Part shown: positions 42,068 to 50,167 of the stretch, piece after piece
Numbering within the stretch: position 1 is the first letter of the stretch
How the letters are laid out: each line of letters begins with the position of its first letter
DNA from: a bacterium (Candidatus Blackallbacteria) CG13_big_fil_rev_8_21_14_2_50_49_14
GTDB taxonomy: Bacteria; Cyanobacteriota; Sericytochromatia; UBA7694
Length of the DNA: 50,167 nt
Direction: 5' to 3'
Assembly (NCBI GenBank): GCA_002783405.1
Contig: PFGG01000059.1
Coordinates: 1 to 50,167 of the forward strand
Position numbers and translations under genes: made by a program
Notes under the pieces: generated by a model
The model's input: only the letters and a program-made list of their open reading frames with translations
Database searches by the model: none
What the model was told of the DNA's origin: nothing

Positions 42068-44803
42068 GTGATACAACAATTCAAAGCTTTGTTTGTAAAA
42101 AATACCCCTGTCTTTGTCAGCATGATGGGGGTTTTGGTTGCTTTGATCCTGGTCAGCACCTATTTAACAGGTTCTTTGATTGGACCAGAGGACGCGCTTC
42201 AAGATTTTTATTTTAAGACCCGTTTTCGTACCTTTCAACCCCATCCTGATATTGTTTTGGTGGGCATTGACGATAAAACGACTTCCAATCCGAAATATGG
42301 CTACCCCCTTCCGCGTACGGAATATGCCGCTTTTCTGAATAAACTTCATGAGCAGGGAGCCAAAGCGATTGGTTTTAATATCCTTTTTGGTACGCCCAGC
42401 AAGGACCCCTCGGTAGATCAAAAACTGTTTGATGTCCTTGATAAAAGTAAAGACCACAAAAATATTGTGATGCCTTTTTTCTATGATTATTCTACTGGAA
42501 ATACCAATACTCCCTTTGCTAAGTTACAAACCTATATTTCAGCCTTGGGGAATGTCTCTACCTATCCTGGAGATGTTACCCATTTTATTGAAGCCCAGGC
42601 GATAAATCAAAATGCTGTGCCCAGGCAAGTTCTTTTTCCCATGGGGTTGGAGCTGGCGCGCTTATATTTGGGTTTGCAGAGTACAGATATTCAGATTCAT
42701 GGCAATGAATTGATTTTAGGCAATTATGCGAAATTCCCGCTTGAGAATAACAATCTGATTCGTTTGCCTTACCAAGGACAATCTGGATTCTTTCCTGTTT
42801 ATTCTTTCGCAGATGTCATGTCGGGAGAGGCCAAAATTAATTTTCAAGGTAAATTGGTCATCTTGGGTGTTATGGCACCTACCCTGGGCGATGTCACGAC
42901 CAGCCCATTTGGCGATCAGGCCAGTAAACCCATGTATGGAATTGAAATTCAGGCGCATTTGGCCCAGAGTTTGCTCAATAAACGCCCCCTTCACCACGCG
43001 AACTCCATTCTTTTGATCATTTCTCTTTTATTAATCGGTGGGCTTTCTGGCTTGGTTTTGCCGCGTTTTGCCCTTTCGCGTCAGATCATAATGCTCTTGG
43101 GCCTGTCGGTTGTATTTTTATTTATTGCAGTTTTACTGTTTAATTTTACCGATTTCCTCTTGGATATTGTGCCTGTCTTTATTTTTTCGGTGGCCATGAT
43201 CATTGGCGTTACGATCATGATTTGGGTGCGTTCTAGTTTGGCTCTCAGTGAACAGATTCAGGCCATTCAAGAAGATCAGCGCAAAGTTCCCAAGCCCAAT
43301 TTTAATCAAAAGATTGAACATACCTTGACCACTCTGTTGTATATCAGTCAGGCGGCTTGGGTGAGTTACCGTGAATTGAATCTTGATAAAAAGCAAATGA
43401 TCTTACGTGAAGTGAAAAGCCGTGACGGCAAGTTCAGCGATGAAGAGCGCCTGGAAATTGACGAAGAGCTGGATGAAAAAGAATTGCCCACCCGTTACGA
43501 GCATTTACCACCCTATTATGAAGCGCTTTCTGCTCAGGAAGTTCCTTTACGTGCAGTGCCGATTGATTTTTCCCGTTTGCCTGAGAGCCTTCGTGAGGCC
43601 TATACCCAGCATCTTGATTTCAAACGCCGTTATAGCAATCTCAGAGAAAGTCAGTTTGTGCTTTTGCCTTTCTTTGATCCGCACCGTCAGTTGATCGGAC
43701 TCTTTGAGATTTTCTATCCTGTTCATCTTGAAATGGATGAACTTTCAGGACAGTTGCTTGAAAATGTGCATCAAGCGGCCACCACGACTTTGCTGCAAAC
43801 CTTTACCAAAGAGGGACCGGCCCGTGATTTGATTCCTGGCTTTGAAGAAAGAATCGAAGCCTTGCGCCAATTGCGCAAAAAAGCAGATGATGAAGCTTTG
43901 TTCTTTGAAACGGTTTTGCAAAGTACCACCAACCCCGTTGTGGTTTGCAATCAATTGGGCGAAATTAATTTCTACAATGAAAATTTTGTGCATACCTTGC
44001 GCCTGTCTGAGGAAGAAAATTTAACCCATGCCAATATTATTCAGCTTTTGGGACGTGTTTTCCATATGCAATCCCAGCAATGGCAAGATATTTGGCAGAC
44101 AACTGTATTCAGACGCAAGCAAAAAGAAGTTCAGGTCACCACCGAGTGGGGGGTCTACCATTTGTCGCTTACGCCTGTTGTGGACAAGCGCGCAGAGGTA
44201 ACCGGGGTGGTGATGGTCTTGACGGATGTTACCAAACTGCATCGCCAGGCCAATTTCGATAAGCTGACAGGTTTATACAACCGGCGTTATTTCGATGAGC
44301 TTTTGCTCAAAGAGTTTCAACGTACCCAGCGCAACCCTGACAAGCCGTTCTCTATTCTTTTAATGGATATTGACCATTTTAAAAGCTTCAATGATACCTA
44401 TGGTCACCAGGTTGGCGATCAGGTTCTTGCAAGTTTTGGTCAGGTTTTGTCCAAAACAGTGCGACGAACGGATATGCCTGTGCGTTATGGGGGTGAAGAA
44501 ATGGTCGTGATTTTGCCTGACACGAAATTAGAGCAGGCGGCAATCGCAGGTGAAAAAATTCGCAAGGTTGTAGAATCCATGCAGCTTTATGATTTGGAAG
44601 GCAATCCCATTCGTCAGATTACAACCAGTATTGGGGTTGCTCAATACAGTCCACGCGATCAAAAACCTGAAGATCTGGTTCGACGGGCAGATGATGCTTT
44701 GTATAAATGCAAAGGTGCGGGCCGGAATTGTATTCATCTGCATCGGGACAGCCAGGGCATTGTGAAATACCATCCGGGTCAGGTATCTTCCCCCGCAAAT
44801 TAG
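42068..44803 (+). CDS. CHASE2-PAS-GGDEF diguanylate cyclase
   Basis: 911 residues, GTG start. TM1 at about 15-38; periplasmic CHASE2 sensor at about 40-310 (DIVLVGIDDKT, GAKAIGFNILF); three TMs at about 316-390; an intermediate cytoplasmic region (about 400-600) with a GAF-like feel; a PAS domain (about 615-735: FETVLQSTTNPVVVCN); and a GGDEF domain (about 740-895) with DKLTGLYNRR, DIDHFKSFNDTYGH and active site GGEEM (808-812). The RxxD product-inhibition site (R799-D802) is present five residues before it. It should make c-di-GMP and be feedback-inhibited. Monocistronic; the external signal is unknown. Confidence 0.92.
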   Translation: MIQQFKALFVKNTPVFVSMMGVLVALILVSTYLTGSLIGPEDALQDFYFKTRFRTFQPHPDIVLVGIDDKTTSNPKYGYPLPRTEYAAFLNKLHEQGAKAIGFNILFGTPSKDPSVDQKLFDVLDKSKDHKNIVMPFFYDYSTGNTNTPFAKLQTYISALGNVSTYPGDVTHFIEAQAINQNAVPRQVLFPMGLELARLYLGLQSTDIQIHGNELILGNYAKFPLENNNLIRLPYQGQSGFFPVYSFADVMSGEAKINFQGKLVILGVMAPTLGDVTTSPFGDQASKPMYGIEIQAHLAQSLLNKRPLHHANSILLIISLLLIGGLSGLVLPRFALSRQIIMLLGLSVVFLFIAVLLFNFTDFLLDIVPVFIFSVAMIIGVTIMIWVRSSLALSEQIQAIQEDQRKVPKPNFNQKIEHTLTTLLYISQAAWVSYRELNLDKKQMILREVKSRDGKFSDEERLEIDEELDEKELPTRYEHLPPYYEALSAQEVPLRAVPIDFSRLPESLREAYTQHLDFKRRYSNLRESQFVLLPFFDPHRQLIGLFEIFYPVHLEMDELSGQLLENVHQAATTTLLQTFTKEGPARDLIPGFEERIEALRQLRKKADDEALFFETVLQSTTNPVVVCNQLGEINFYNENFVHTLRLSEEENLTHANIIQLLGRVFHMQSQQWQDIWQTTVFRRKQKEVQVTTEWGVYHLSLTPVVDKRAEVTGVVMVLTDVTKLHRQANFDKLTGLYNRRYFDELLLKEFQRTQRNPDKPFSILLMDIDHFKSFNDTYGHQVGDQVLASFGQVLSKTVRRTDMPVRYGGEEMVVILPDTKLEQAAIAGEKIRKVVESMQLYDLEGNPIRQITTSIGVAQYSPRDQKPEDLVRRADDALYKCKGAGRNCIHLHRDSQGIVKYHPGQVSSPAN

Positions 44804-44916
44804 TCTCCATTGTCTGGCTGTCTTTTGCTGGATTTCCAGAAAGATCTGAACTGCTTGTTTCTTTATGGGAGAGGTTTCAGGGGCTTGAAAAAGCTGTTGG
44901 CAGCAGGTCATTCTCT

Positions 44917-46188
44917 TTAATTTTTGTCAGTGAGACCTGAAATTGAGAAGGTTTCTACCCTGAAGATAAAGCCATTTTTAAGCGTCCAGATTTCGTAGTC
45001 ATTGCGAACATCTCCCACCTGATCCATATTGAGATCGCCGGAGACTCCCTGGTAATCAATATCTTCTCCTTTGGCCAAGAGTGCGAGCGCCTGTTTTAGC
45101 CCTTCTTGCCCTGGCCGGATCTGGGTGCCGGGCGGACTGGCAACTTCCCGAATCGCCTGTCTTAAATCATGGGTTGAAGAAAAATGAGTGCGTTGTATGG
45201 CCAGGGCCGCCAATAGGACGGAGTCGTAAGTATTGCCGGCAAAGGAAACAGGAAAATCGCCATACTCTGCGATATAGGCATCCTGAAAAAACTGAAAATC
45301 GCCCTGTTGAGAAGATGCTGAAGGAATGGTTCCTATTGAAGTGTCTAATTTTTCAGGGTGTTCGACCCCTTGAACGATTTCTGAAGCTTTCAAGCCATCA
45401 GAAAAAAACCATTTGATATCTGGGGCGAGACCGCTGGACATCCAGGCATTGAAGATCGCCGGTGCTTCACCAGGATAGCCGATAAAACAAACAGCCTCTA
45501 CGGGTTGCTTGAACAGGGCTTTAATTTCTTCAAGATAGCTTGTTTTGATGGCTTCGGGATAGGCTATTTCATTGAGAACTTCGGCGCCATTTTTTTTGAG
45601 GCCTTTTTTAATCACCTGATTTAAAGATTGGCCATAGGCATTATCAATATAGAGAGTGGCTATTTTTTTAAAGCCAAAATCATGTATTTTAGAAACTAAA
45701 ATTTGTCCTTGGAAAGCATCTGAGGGCACGGTTCTAAAAAAATAATCTTCATCCTCCAGGCTGCTGAAGATCGCTGAGGTCGAAGCCGGGGAGATCATGG
45801 GGATTTTTTTTTCTTTTACAATATCGAGAACCTGGCGACTTTCCTGGCTGCTGGAGGGGCCAATCAAAGCTTGAATTTTGGGGTTTTGATCAAGCAAATC
45901 TTTGACGCGTTGAGCGGCCAATGTGCCGTTGGTTGCAGAATCAATATGAAAAAGTTTGACCGGCATATTGTGAATGCCTCCAGCCAGATTTAAATGCTGC
46001 ATCGCCAGATCTGCTGCTTTGCGGCGCGAGGGGCCTTTTGCCGAAAGAGAGCCTGTTATGGGCATGGCAACCCCCAATTGTACGCTGGGCGACTCTTGTG
46101 GACTTGTGCCTGGCATTTGGCAGGAAAAACTCAAAAAACTCAGGGCGAGCATGATTGCTCGCCCGGAATTTCGAAAAACTGTTTTCAC
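44917..46188 (-). CDS. Branched-chain amino-acid-type ABC substrate-binding lipoprotein
   Basis: 423 residues. Lipoprotein signal with LSFSC (Cys23). Peripla_BP_6 fold: LGVAMPITGSLSAKGPSRRKAADLAM in part, ALIGPSSSQESRQVLDIV, IPMISPASTSA (ligand loop with Ser/Thr), FFRTVPSDAFQG, YIDNAYGQSL and FAGNTYDSVLLAA. These bind the alpha-amino and carboxyl groups of Leu/Ile/Val or related ligands. No permease or ATPase gene is adjacent, so it is an orphan component or works with a distant transporter. The next gene upstream ends 9 bases before its start, so they may be co-transcribed. Confidence 0.9.
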   Translation of the reverse strand: MKTVFRNSGRAIMLALSFLSFSCQMPGTSPQESPSVQLGVAMPITGSLSAKGPSRRKAADLAMQHLNLAGGIHNMPVKLFHIDSATNGTLAAQRVKDLLDQNPKIQALIGPSSSQESRQVLDIVKEKKIPMISPASTSAIFSSLEDEDYFFRTVPSDAFQGQILVSKIHDFGFKKIATLYIDNAYGQSLNQVIKKGLKKNGAEVLNEIAYPEAIKTSYLEEIKALFKQPVEAVCFIGYPGEAPAIFNAWMSSGLAPDIKWFFSDGLKASEIVQGVEHPEKLDTSIGTIPSASSQQGDFQFFQDAYIAEYGDFPVSFAGNTYDSVLLAALAIQRTHFSSTHDLRQAIREVASPPGTQIRPGQEGLKQALALLAKGEDIDYQGVSGDLNMDQVGDVRNDYEIWTLKNGFIFRVETFSISGLTDKN

Positions 46189-46197
46189 AGAATCAGA

Positions 46198-47325
46198 CTA
46201 ATAGACGTCAATCCGAATCTGATCTTTCAGGGTCGGATTGTCTACAGAAATGGCTTCCAAAACTGTACTGCCAGATTTAACGCCTAAGACAGTGCCATCT
46301 GCCAAGACATTCAAAATATCACCTTGAAGGGTACGCCATTGTACCGCTTGGGTTTTTTCTTGATTGGCGTAGGTCGTTGTGGCTGATAGTTGAAGTGTTT
46401 CACCTTTTTTCAGCTTTAACTGGCGTACTTCACTGTCTACACGAATAGAGGCAGGCTCAGAATAGGCAGGAATGCTATCTACATATTCATTGACAATGGC
46501 TTGCAACTGAGATTCACTCAGCTCGTTTTTATAGCGTTTTTGCAAAGCATCAGAAACTTTTTCAAGATCTTTCAGGCTTTTGTTCAAATAAGCCAGATTG
46601 ACTTTTTTATTGCGAGCTTGAGCAGCTTGTTTTACCAAGTCGACAGCGGTTGAGCCTAAATCCAGATCTGAAGCGGCTGTTTGGCCAGCCTCTCCTGTTT
46701 GCAGGGTTGAACGCAAACTCAGGAGGGGGTGTTTGGCTTCTACTGTATAGGTTTTGTTGGGCGCTACCTTGGGCATGACATAGCTGGCCACGAAATAAGG
46801 TTGACCGTTGATATATTGCAGAACCGTATTGTTGACAAAGGCCTGCTGACCTAATTCTGGAATGACCAGACGGAAATTATCACGGAAAAACTCAGCCCAG
46901 AATCCAACCGCCAAGCCAGAGGATTTTACAGAGCGAATTCCAAATACGGATTGTGCGGGTAAAACTCCCAATGGTGGAGCGGTAATGCCCTGGGGGGGAG
47001 CCGTAATCCCTTGCGGTGGAGCGGTAATGCCTTGGGGCGGAGCTGTAATACCCTGAGGGGGAGCGGTGATTGAGCTCAGATCAGAGGGTGAGAGTACCAA
47101 GCCAGCAGGAATTTTCAATTGGCCGGTAACGCTTGCATTGCCCAAAGAGGGTTTAATCGCATAGCCTGGGACACTTTGAACCTCAATGGGAACCAGAGAG
47201 GCTGTTGCAGCGGTTTGAGTACCAGATATATTAACGGTAGAGGGGGCCTGTGAGCTTGAGCTACAAGAAGCCAGTAATGAAACCGTTACTGTGGCAAGAA
47301 CCGATTTCGCAAATTTGTTTTTCAC
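46198..47325 (-). CDS. Lipoprotein with ITAPPQG repeats and BIG2-like domain
   Basis: 375 residues. Lipobox LLASC (Cys21). Residues 86-120 are five perfect or near-perfect copies of ITAPPQG. The middle part (about 125-290) is unassigned, with a helical stretch at 225-275. The C-terminal ~85 residues are BIG2 (bacterial Ig-like) in style: LKLKKGETLQLSATTTYANQ in part, VQWRTLQGDILNVLADGTV in part, and GSTVLEAIS. BIG2 occurs in adhesins and surface proteins. The repeat may be a flexible stalk. 9-base gap to the binding protein gene downstream. Confidence 0.78.
   Translation of the reverse strand: MKNKFAKSVLATVTVSLLASCSSSSQAPSTVNISGTQTAATASLVPIEVQSVPGYAIKPSLGNASVTGQLKIPAGLVLSPSDLSSITAPPQGITAPPQGITAPPQGITAPPQGITAPPLGVLPAQSVFGIRSVKSSGLAVGFWAEFFRDNFRLVIPELGQQAFVNNTVLQYINGQPYFVASYVMPKVAPNKTYTVEAKHPLLSLRSTLQTGEAGQTAASDLDLGSTAVDLVKQAAQARNKKVNLAYLNKSLKDLEKVSDALQKRYKNELSESQLQAIVNEYVDSIPAYSEPASIRVDSEVRQLKLKKGETLQLSATTTYANQEKTQAVQWRTLQGDILNVLADGTVLGVKSGSTVLEAISVDNPTLKDQIRIDVY
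46966..47070 (-). repeat. Five 21-bp tandem repeats (ITAPPQG)
   Basis: 105 bases = 5 x 21, in frame, coding ITAPPQG x4 plus ITAPPLG. Third positions differ between copies (e.g. GGGGGAGCC against GGTGGAGCG), so the repeat is held by protein-level selection or is old. Copy number may vary between strains. Confidence 0.9.
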
Positions 47326-47603
47326 GTATATTTACCCATATTACGAAGAGTGTCTGTATTATAACATGACGTTTTGCAATTTCAATCTCTCTCCCAGATC
47401 TAATTTTTCAGAGCCTGATTAATTTCTAAGCCTCTCTTTATTACTTTATGGTTTAAATAGCGTTTTTCTCATCTCATTCCTCTTTTAGGGCGAATTGTGC
47501 CCGATGGGCATTGGGAGTATCATTCTAGAATGCGTTTCAGTCTTCGCTGATATCTTGGGTTAGAATAGTGCAATCCTAATCCTGGTTTTGTGGAGGTATT
47601 CAG

Positions 47604-48491
47604 ATGCCGAAAGTTGATCAACATACACAAGTGGTTGGGTTGATGGGCTATCCCCTTTCGCATAGTTTTTCGCCCGCCATGCACAATGCAGCTTTTGAAG
47701 CCTTGAAACTGAATTATGTTTATATTCCCATGCCTGTTCCTCCAGGACGTTTAAGTGAAGCTGTTCAAGGGTTGCGCGCCTTAAATTTTGTGGGAGCCAA
47801 TGTTACGATTCCTCACAAAGAAGAAATTATTCCTTTTCTGGACTATGTGACAGAAGAGGCCCAATTGGCAGGGGCTGTGAATACGCTTTTCTGGACAGAA
47901 GACAGCTATTTGGTGGGGGACAACACGGACGTCGAAGGTTTTCGGCGCACCCTGCAGGAATGGAAGATTGATCTGCAGGGCAGAACGGGAGCCATTATTG
48001 GTTCTGGGGGGGCTGCTCGTGCCGTGGCGATTGCCCTGGCCCGTTCTGGCGTGAAAGAAATTATTTTTTGGGCCCGTCGTTATGAAGCTGTACAGCGGGT
48101 GATTGAAGACCTTCAGCCTCTTTTTCCAGATTTGGTCTGGAGTTCTCATACCAAATCAACCCCTGTCTGGGCTGACGACCTGACACGTACTTCTTTGCTG
48201 GTCAATGCCTCACCTGTGGGCATGTTTCCCCATGTTCAAGATTCACCGCTCAGCCGATCCATGTTGGGAATGCTGCCAGAACAGGCCCATGTCTATGATT
48301 TGGTTTATAACCCGCAAGAGACGCTTTTGCTTAAAACTGCCCGAGAATTGGGTTCGCTCCAGACCCATTCCGGCGTAGATATGCTGGTTTTTCAAGGGGC
48401 TGTTGCCTTTGAACGTTGGACAGGCCAGGTCCCGCCCGTGGCATTGATGCGAAATATTATCCTGGAGCGTTTAAGTCTGGCTTCTGATTAA
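47604..48491 (+). CDS. aroE: Shikimate dehydrogenase
   Basis: 295 residues. Substrate-binding N-terminal domain with GYPLSHSFSP (15-24), NVTIPHK with catalytic K72, and GAVNTL; D109 in DNTDVEGF is the second catalytic residue. NADP-binding Rossmann domain with GSGGAARA (133-140) and basic ARR after the second strand for NADPH. It reduces 3-dehydroshikimate in the aromatic amino-acid pathway. GGAGGT precedes the ATG. No other aro gene is adjacent. Confidence 0.96.
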   Translation: MPKVDQHTQVVGLMGYPLSHSFSPAMHNAAFEALKLNYVYIPMPVPPGRLSEAVQGLRALNFVGANVTIPHKEEIIPFLDYVTEEAQLAGAVNTLFWTEDSYLVGDNTDVEGFRRTLQEWKIDLQGRTGAIIGSGGAARAVAIALARSGVKEIIFWARRYEAVQRVIEDLQPLFPDLVWSSHTKSTPVWADDLTRTSLLVNASPVGMFPHVQDSPLSRSMLGMLPEQAHVYDLVYNPQETLLLKTARELGSLQTHSGVDMLVFQGAVAFERWTGQVPPVALMRNIILERLSLASD

Positions 48492-48704
48492 AGTTCAACC
48501 CAGTTTACTCCCCGTTGCAAAATATGACATAAATTTTGCTTGATTATTAAATATATGTAAATTAAGAAAATTATTTACGTATTGGTGATAAATATATTTC
48601 TATTGAAATTAAATTCCGGTAAAATGAGCATTATTAAATGAGGTTATATTGAGAGACCTCGACCTAATTTCAAGGGAACGCTCAAATATAAGGAGATGTA
48701 TCCA

Positions 48705-49826
48705 ATGTCTAAAGATTTCTCACAAACAGAAAAGGATTTGCGTTTGTTTTCTGAAATGTCCAGTCAGGGCCATGAACAAGTGGTTCATTTTTATGACGAA
48801 TCCGTGGGGTTAAAAGCCATTATTGCCATTCACAGTACTGTGCTTGGGCCTGCTTTGGGAGGAACCCGCATGTGGCCTTATGAGTCAGAAGCCGATGCGC
48901 TTAAAGATGTGCTGCGCTTATCACGCGGCATGACCTATAAAGCAGCTGTAACAGGCCTCAATCTGGGGGGCGGCAAAGCCGTTATCATTGCTGATCCTAA
49001 AAAAGATAAAAGTGAAGCGCTGTTCCGTACCTTTGGCCGCTTTGTTGAAAGTTTGGGCGGTCGATATATTACTGCCGAAGATGTGGGTATCAATGTCAAT
49101 GATATGGAATATGTTCGCACTGAAACGCGCCATGTAACGGGCTTGTCGCGTGCTATGGGTGGAAGTGGTGATCCTTCTCCCATTACCGCTCAGGGTGTCT
49201 ACCAGGGAATGCGTGCCTGTGTGGAAGAACTTTATGGCAGTGATTCTCTGAAGGGAAAACGTGTCATGATTCAGGGCTTGGGGCATGTGGGCACTTCACT
49301 GGCTGAGCTTTTGGCCCAGGAAAAAGCGGAATTGATTCTTACAGATTTGGATATGGGGTATACCGAAGAAGTTGCTGCAAGATTGGGTGGAAAAGCCGTC
49401 GCTCCGGATGAGGTTTTCTCGATTGAAGGCGATATTTATTCTCCTGCAGCCTTGGGGGGCGTGATCAATGACCGCTCCCTTGAGCAGTTTGGTTATAAAA
49501 TTATTGCCGGTTCAGCGAATAATCAGCTTGAAGACGAAATTCGCCATGGCTTGATGCTGAAAGAGAAAGGCATTCTTTATGCCCCTGATTATGTCATCAA
49601 CGCAGGGGGGCTGATCAATGTCTGGAACGAACTGCAAGGCTATAATAAACGCAAGGTTTCAAAAGAAGTACAAGGCATTTATACGGCTTTAAAGCAAATT
49701 TTTCAAATTGCAAATAAAGAACATCTTCCTACCAATTTGGCCTCAAATCGTTTGGCTGAACGTCGGATTGAGCAACTTTCAAAACTGAGTCGGATTCATA
49801 TTCCTGCTTCCTGTAGATCCTGCTGA
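48705..49826 (+). CDS. Leucine (branched-chain amino acid) dehydrogenase
   Basis: 373 residues from the ATG at 48705; AAGGAG ends at 48695, giving proper spacing, whereas the ATG at 48696 is directly next to it. Glu/Leu/Phe/Val dehydrogenase fold: GGTRMWPY, K79 in TYKAAVTG, catalytic K91 in LGGGKAV, and the NAD-binding GLGHVG (191-196). APDYVINAGGLINV is typical of leucine dehydrogenases. It interconverts branched-chain amino acids and 2-oxo acids with NAD. The end (SCRSC) differs from the usual tail and lies about 50 bases from the mobile element's end, so insertion may have altered it. About 210 AT-rich bases upstream hold no gene. Confidence 0.93.
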   Translation: MSKDFSQTEKDLRLFSEMSSQGHEQVVHFYDESVGLKAIIAIHSTVLGPALGGTRMWPYESEADALKDVLRLSRGMTYKAAVTGLNLGGGKAVIIADPKKDKSEALFRTFGRFVESLGGRYITAEDVGINVNDMEYVRTETRHVTGLSRAMGGSGDPSPITAQGVYQGMRACVEELYGSDSLKGKRVMIQGLGHVGTSLAELLAQEKAELILTDLDMGYTEEVAARLGGKAVAPDEVFSIEGDIYSPAALGGVINDRSLEQFGYKIIAGSANNQLEDEIRHGLMLKEKGILYAPDYVINAGGLINVWNELQGYNKRKVSKEVQGIYTALKQIFQIANKEHLPTNLASNRLAERRIEQLSKLSRIHIPASCRSC

Positions 49827-49883
49827 TTTTGCTACGTGTCAGTGTATTCGAAGCTTCAGATACGGTTTTAATAACCCGTCAAC

Positions 49884-49912
49884 GATCCCGGCCTAAAGGC
49901 CAGAGCTTGTAA
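49884..49912 (-). ncRNA. Possible 3' scaffold of the TnpB omega-RNA (reRNA)
   Basis: In TnpB elements the guide RNA scaffold overlaps the 3' end of tnpB and the right end, and its guide comes from flanking DNA. Here a 7-bp stem (with two G-U pairs) and TTTA loop follow the tnpB stop directly, then GTTGAC. If correct, the guide would begin near 49877 and run towards lower coordinates. Confidence 0.4.
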
Positions 49913-50167
49913 CTAACCAAAGGAGATGTTCCCTTGAGTTGCTACAATAGGCTGGTTGAAGCACGAAGTGCGGATCGCACCGCGAGACAGCCCTTTAAAT
50001 TGCAAATAATTGGCGCGAATATTAATCGCAGCATTGTGGTCTGCGTGGCAAGTGAATTTGCACACACGGCACTTAAACACAGACTGTTCAGGGCGATTGG
50101 AGCGGGAAACATGTTTGCACTGAGAACACTTTTGCGAGGTGTAACGGGGGTCAACAAAAACAACACT
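49913..50167 (-). CDS. tnpB: TnpB (IS605 OrfB), C-terminal part
   Basis: 84 residues in frame, ending at TAG (49913-49915). It begins VVFVDPRYTSQKC. The zinc ribbon has C14xxC17 and C33xxC36, and the last RuvC acid is D43 in HADHNAAINIR, all hallmarks of TnpB, the RNA-guided nuclease of IS200/IS605 elements. The N-terminal part is outside the window, so integrity is unknown. A different frame of the same strand (49942-50166) is a shadow of this gene. Confidence 0.92.
   Translation of the reverse strand, partial: SVVFVDPRYTSQKCSQCKHVSRSNRPEQSVFKCRVCKFTCHADHNAAINIRANYLQFKGLSRGAIRTSCFNQPIVATQGNISFG

Larger units (their letters stand above)
49878..50167 (-). mobile_element. Right end of an IS200/IS605-type element (partial)
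   Basis: The minus strand carries the end of TnpB, then a hairpin CTCTGGCC-TTTA-GGCCGGG and GTTGAC, the usual layout of an IS200/IS605 right end. The tentative boundary is at 49878. The rest of the element lies beyond the window. Confidence 0.75.

Noticed and set aside
46966-47070. Regular 21-bp repeats, considered as CRISPR
   Set aside because: Units are contiguous without spacers and in frame, coding ITAPPQG. A coding tandem repeat, not CRISPR.
49942-50166. 74-codon minus-strand frame at the right edge
   Set aside because: The frame next to it carries the TnpB zinc ribbon and RuvC motif up to the TAG at 49913; this one is its shadow.

Overview
The window is 50 kb of bacterial chromosome with mid-range GC (under 50 % by eye) and densely packed genes. 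It carries about 44 protein genes and no rRNA or tRNA gene that I could recognise. The cell has an outer membrane: there are many lipobox lipoproteins, a signal-peptide porin ending in Phe, an L,D-transpeptidase and an M23/EnvC-type murein hydrolase. groESL is preceded by a CIRCE operator. Two PATAN (DUF4388) domains fused to a receiver recall the PatA/PixG proteins of Cyanobacteria, and the F0 a-subunit core looks cyanobacterial/chloroplast-like. My inference, not proven here, is a non-photosynthetic relative of Cyanobacteriota (Sericytochromatia/Melainabacteria/Blackallbacteria-like).

Layout. 1-1150: two tandem glycine-rich paralogues (the first cut by the window edge). 1.6-3.9 kb: lipoprotein, metallophosphoesterase, glutathione peroxidase. 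3.9-7.0 kb (minus): uvrC, an untracked 37-aa membrane protein and an EnvC-like hydrolase. 7.3-10.8 kb: three translationally coupled genes (AI-2E-type permease, acidic-linker protein, esterase). 10.9-14.5 kb: C39-like protein, lipoprotein, large HTH-like protein. 14.6-26.6 kb: porin, YfiR-like periplasmic protein, then a complete chemosensory operon (PATAN-REC-PATAN protein, CheW, CheR, CheW, MCP, CheA-REC, CheB). 26.6-29.3 kb (minus): IS630-type transposase remnant, a signal-less beta-strand-rich protein and a coiled-coil partner. 29.6-34.5 kb: mscL, GH1 lipoprotein, duplicated-domain lipoprotein, site-2-protease-like M50 peptidase, CCA-type nucleotidyltransferase. 34.5-38.7 kb (minus): groESL, a solitary atpB with a His-rich extension, family-4 uracil-DNA glycosylase. 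38.8-44.8 kb: acidic protein + prfA, L,D-transpeptidase pair, CHASE2-PAS-GGDEF cyclase. 44.9-49.8 kb: amino-acid-type binding lipoprotein, ITAPPQG-repeat lipoprotein, aroE, leucine dehydrogenase. 49.88 kb to the end: 3' end of an IS200/IS605-type element with the C-terminus of TnpB and its right-end hairpin.

The most distinctive parts are: (i) the porin/YfiR-like/PATAN-Che block. A strong intrinsic terminator sits directly after the porin and leaves almost no room for a new promoter, so one attenuated transcript of about 12 kb is plausible. (ii) atpB standing alone, with about 95 residues of His/Glu/Ser/Thr-rich repeats in front of the normal a-subunit and a strong Shine-Dalgarno placing the start before the extension. 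(iii) Several proteins that look extracytoplasmic by composition yet have no Sec signal (glycine-rich pair, C39-like protein, beta-strand-rich protein and its partner).
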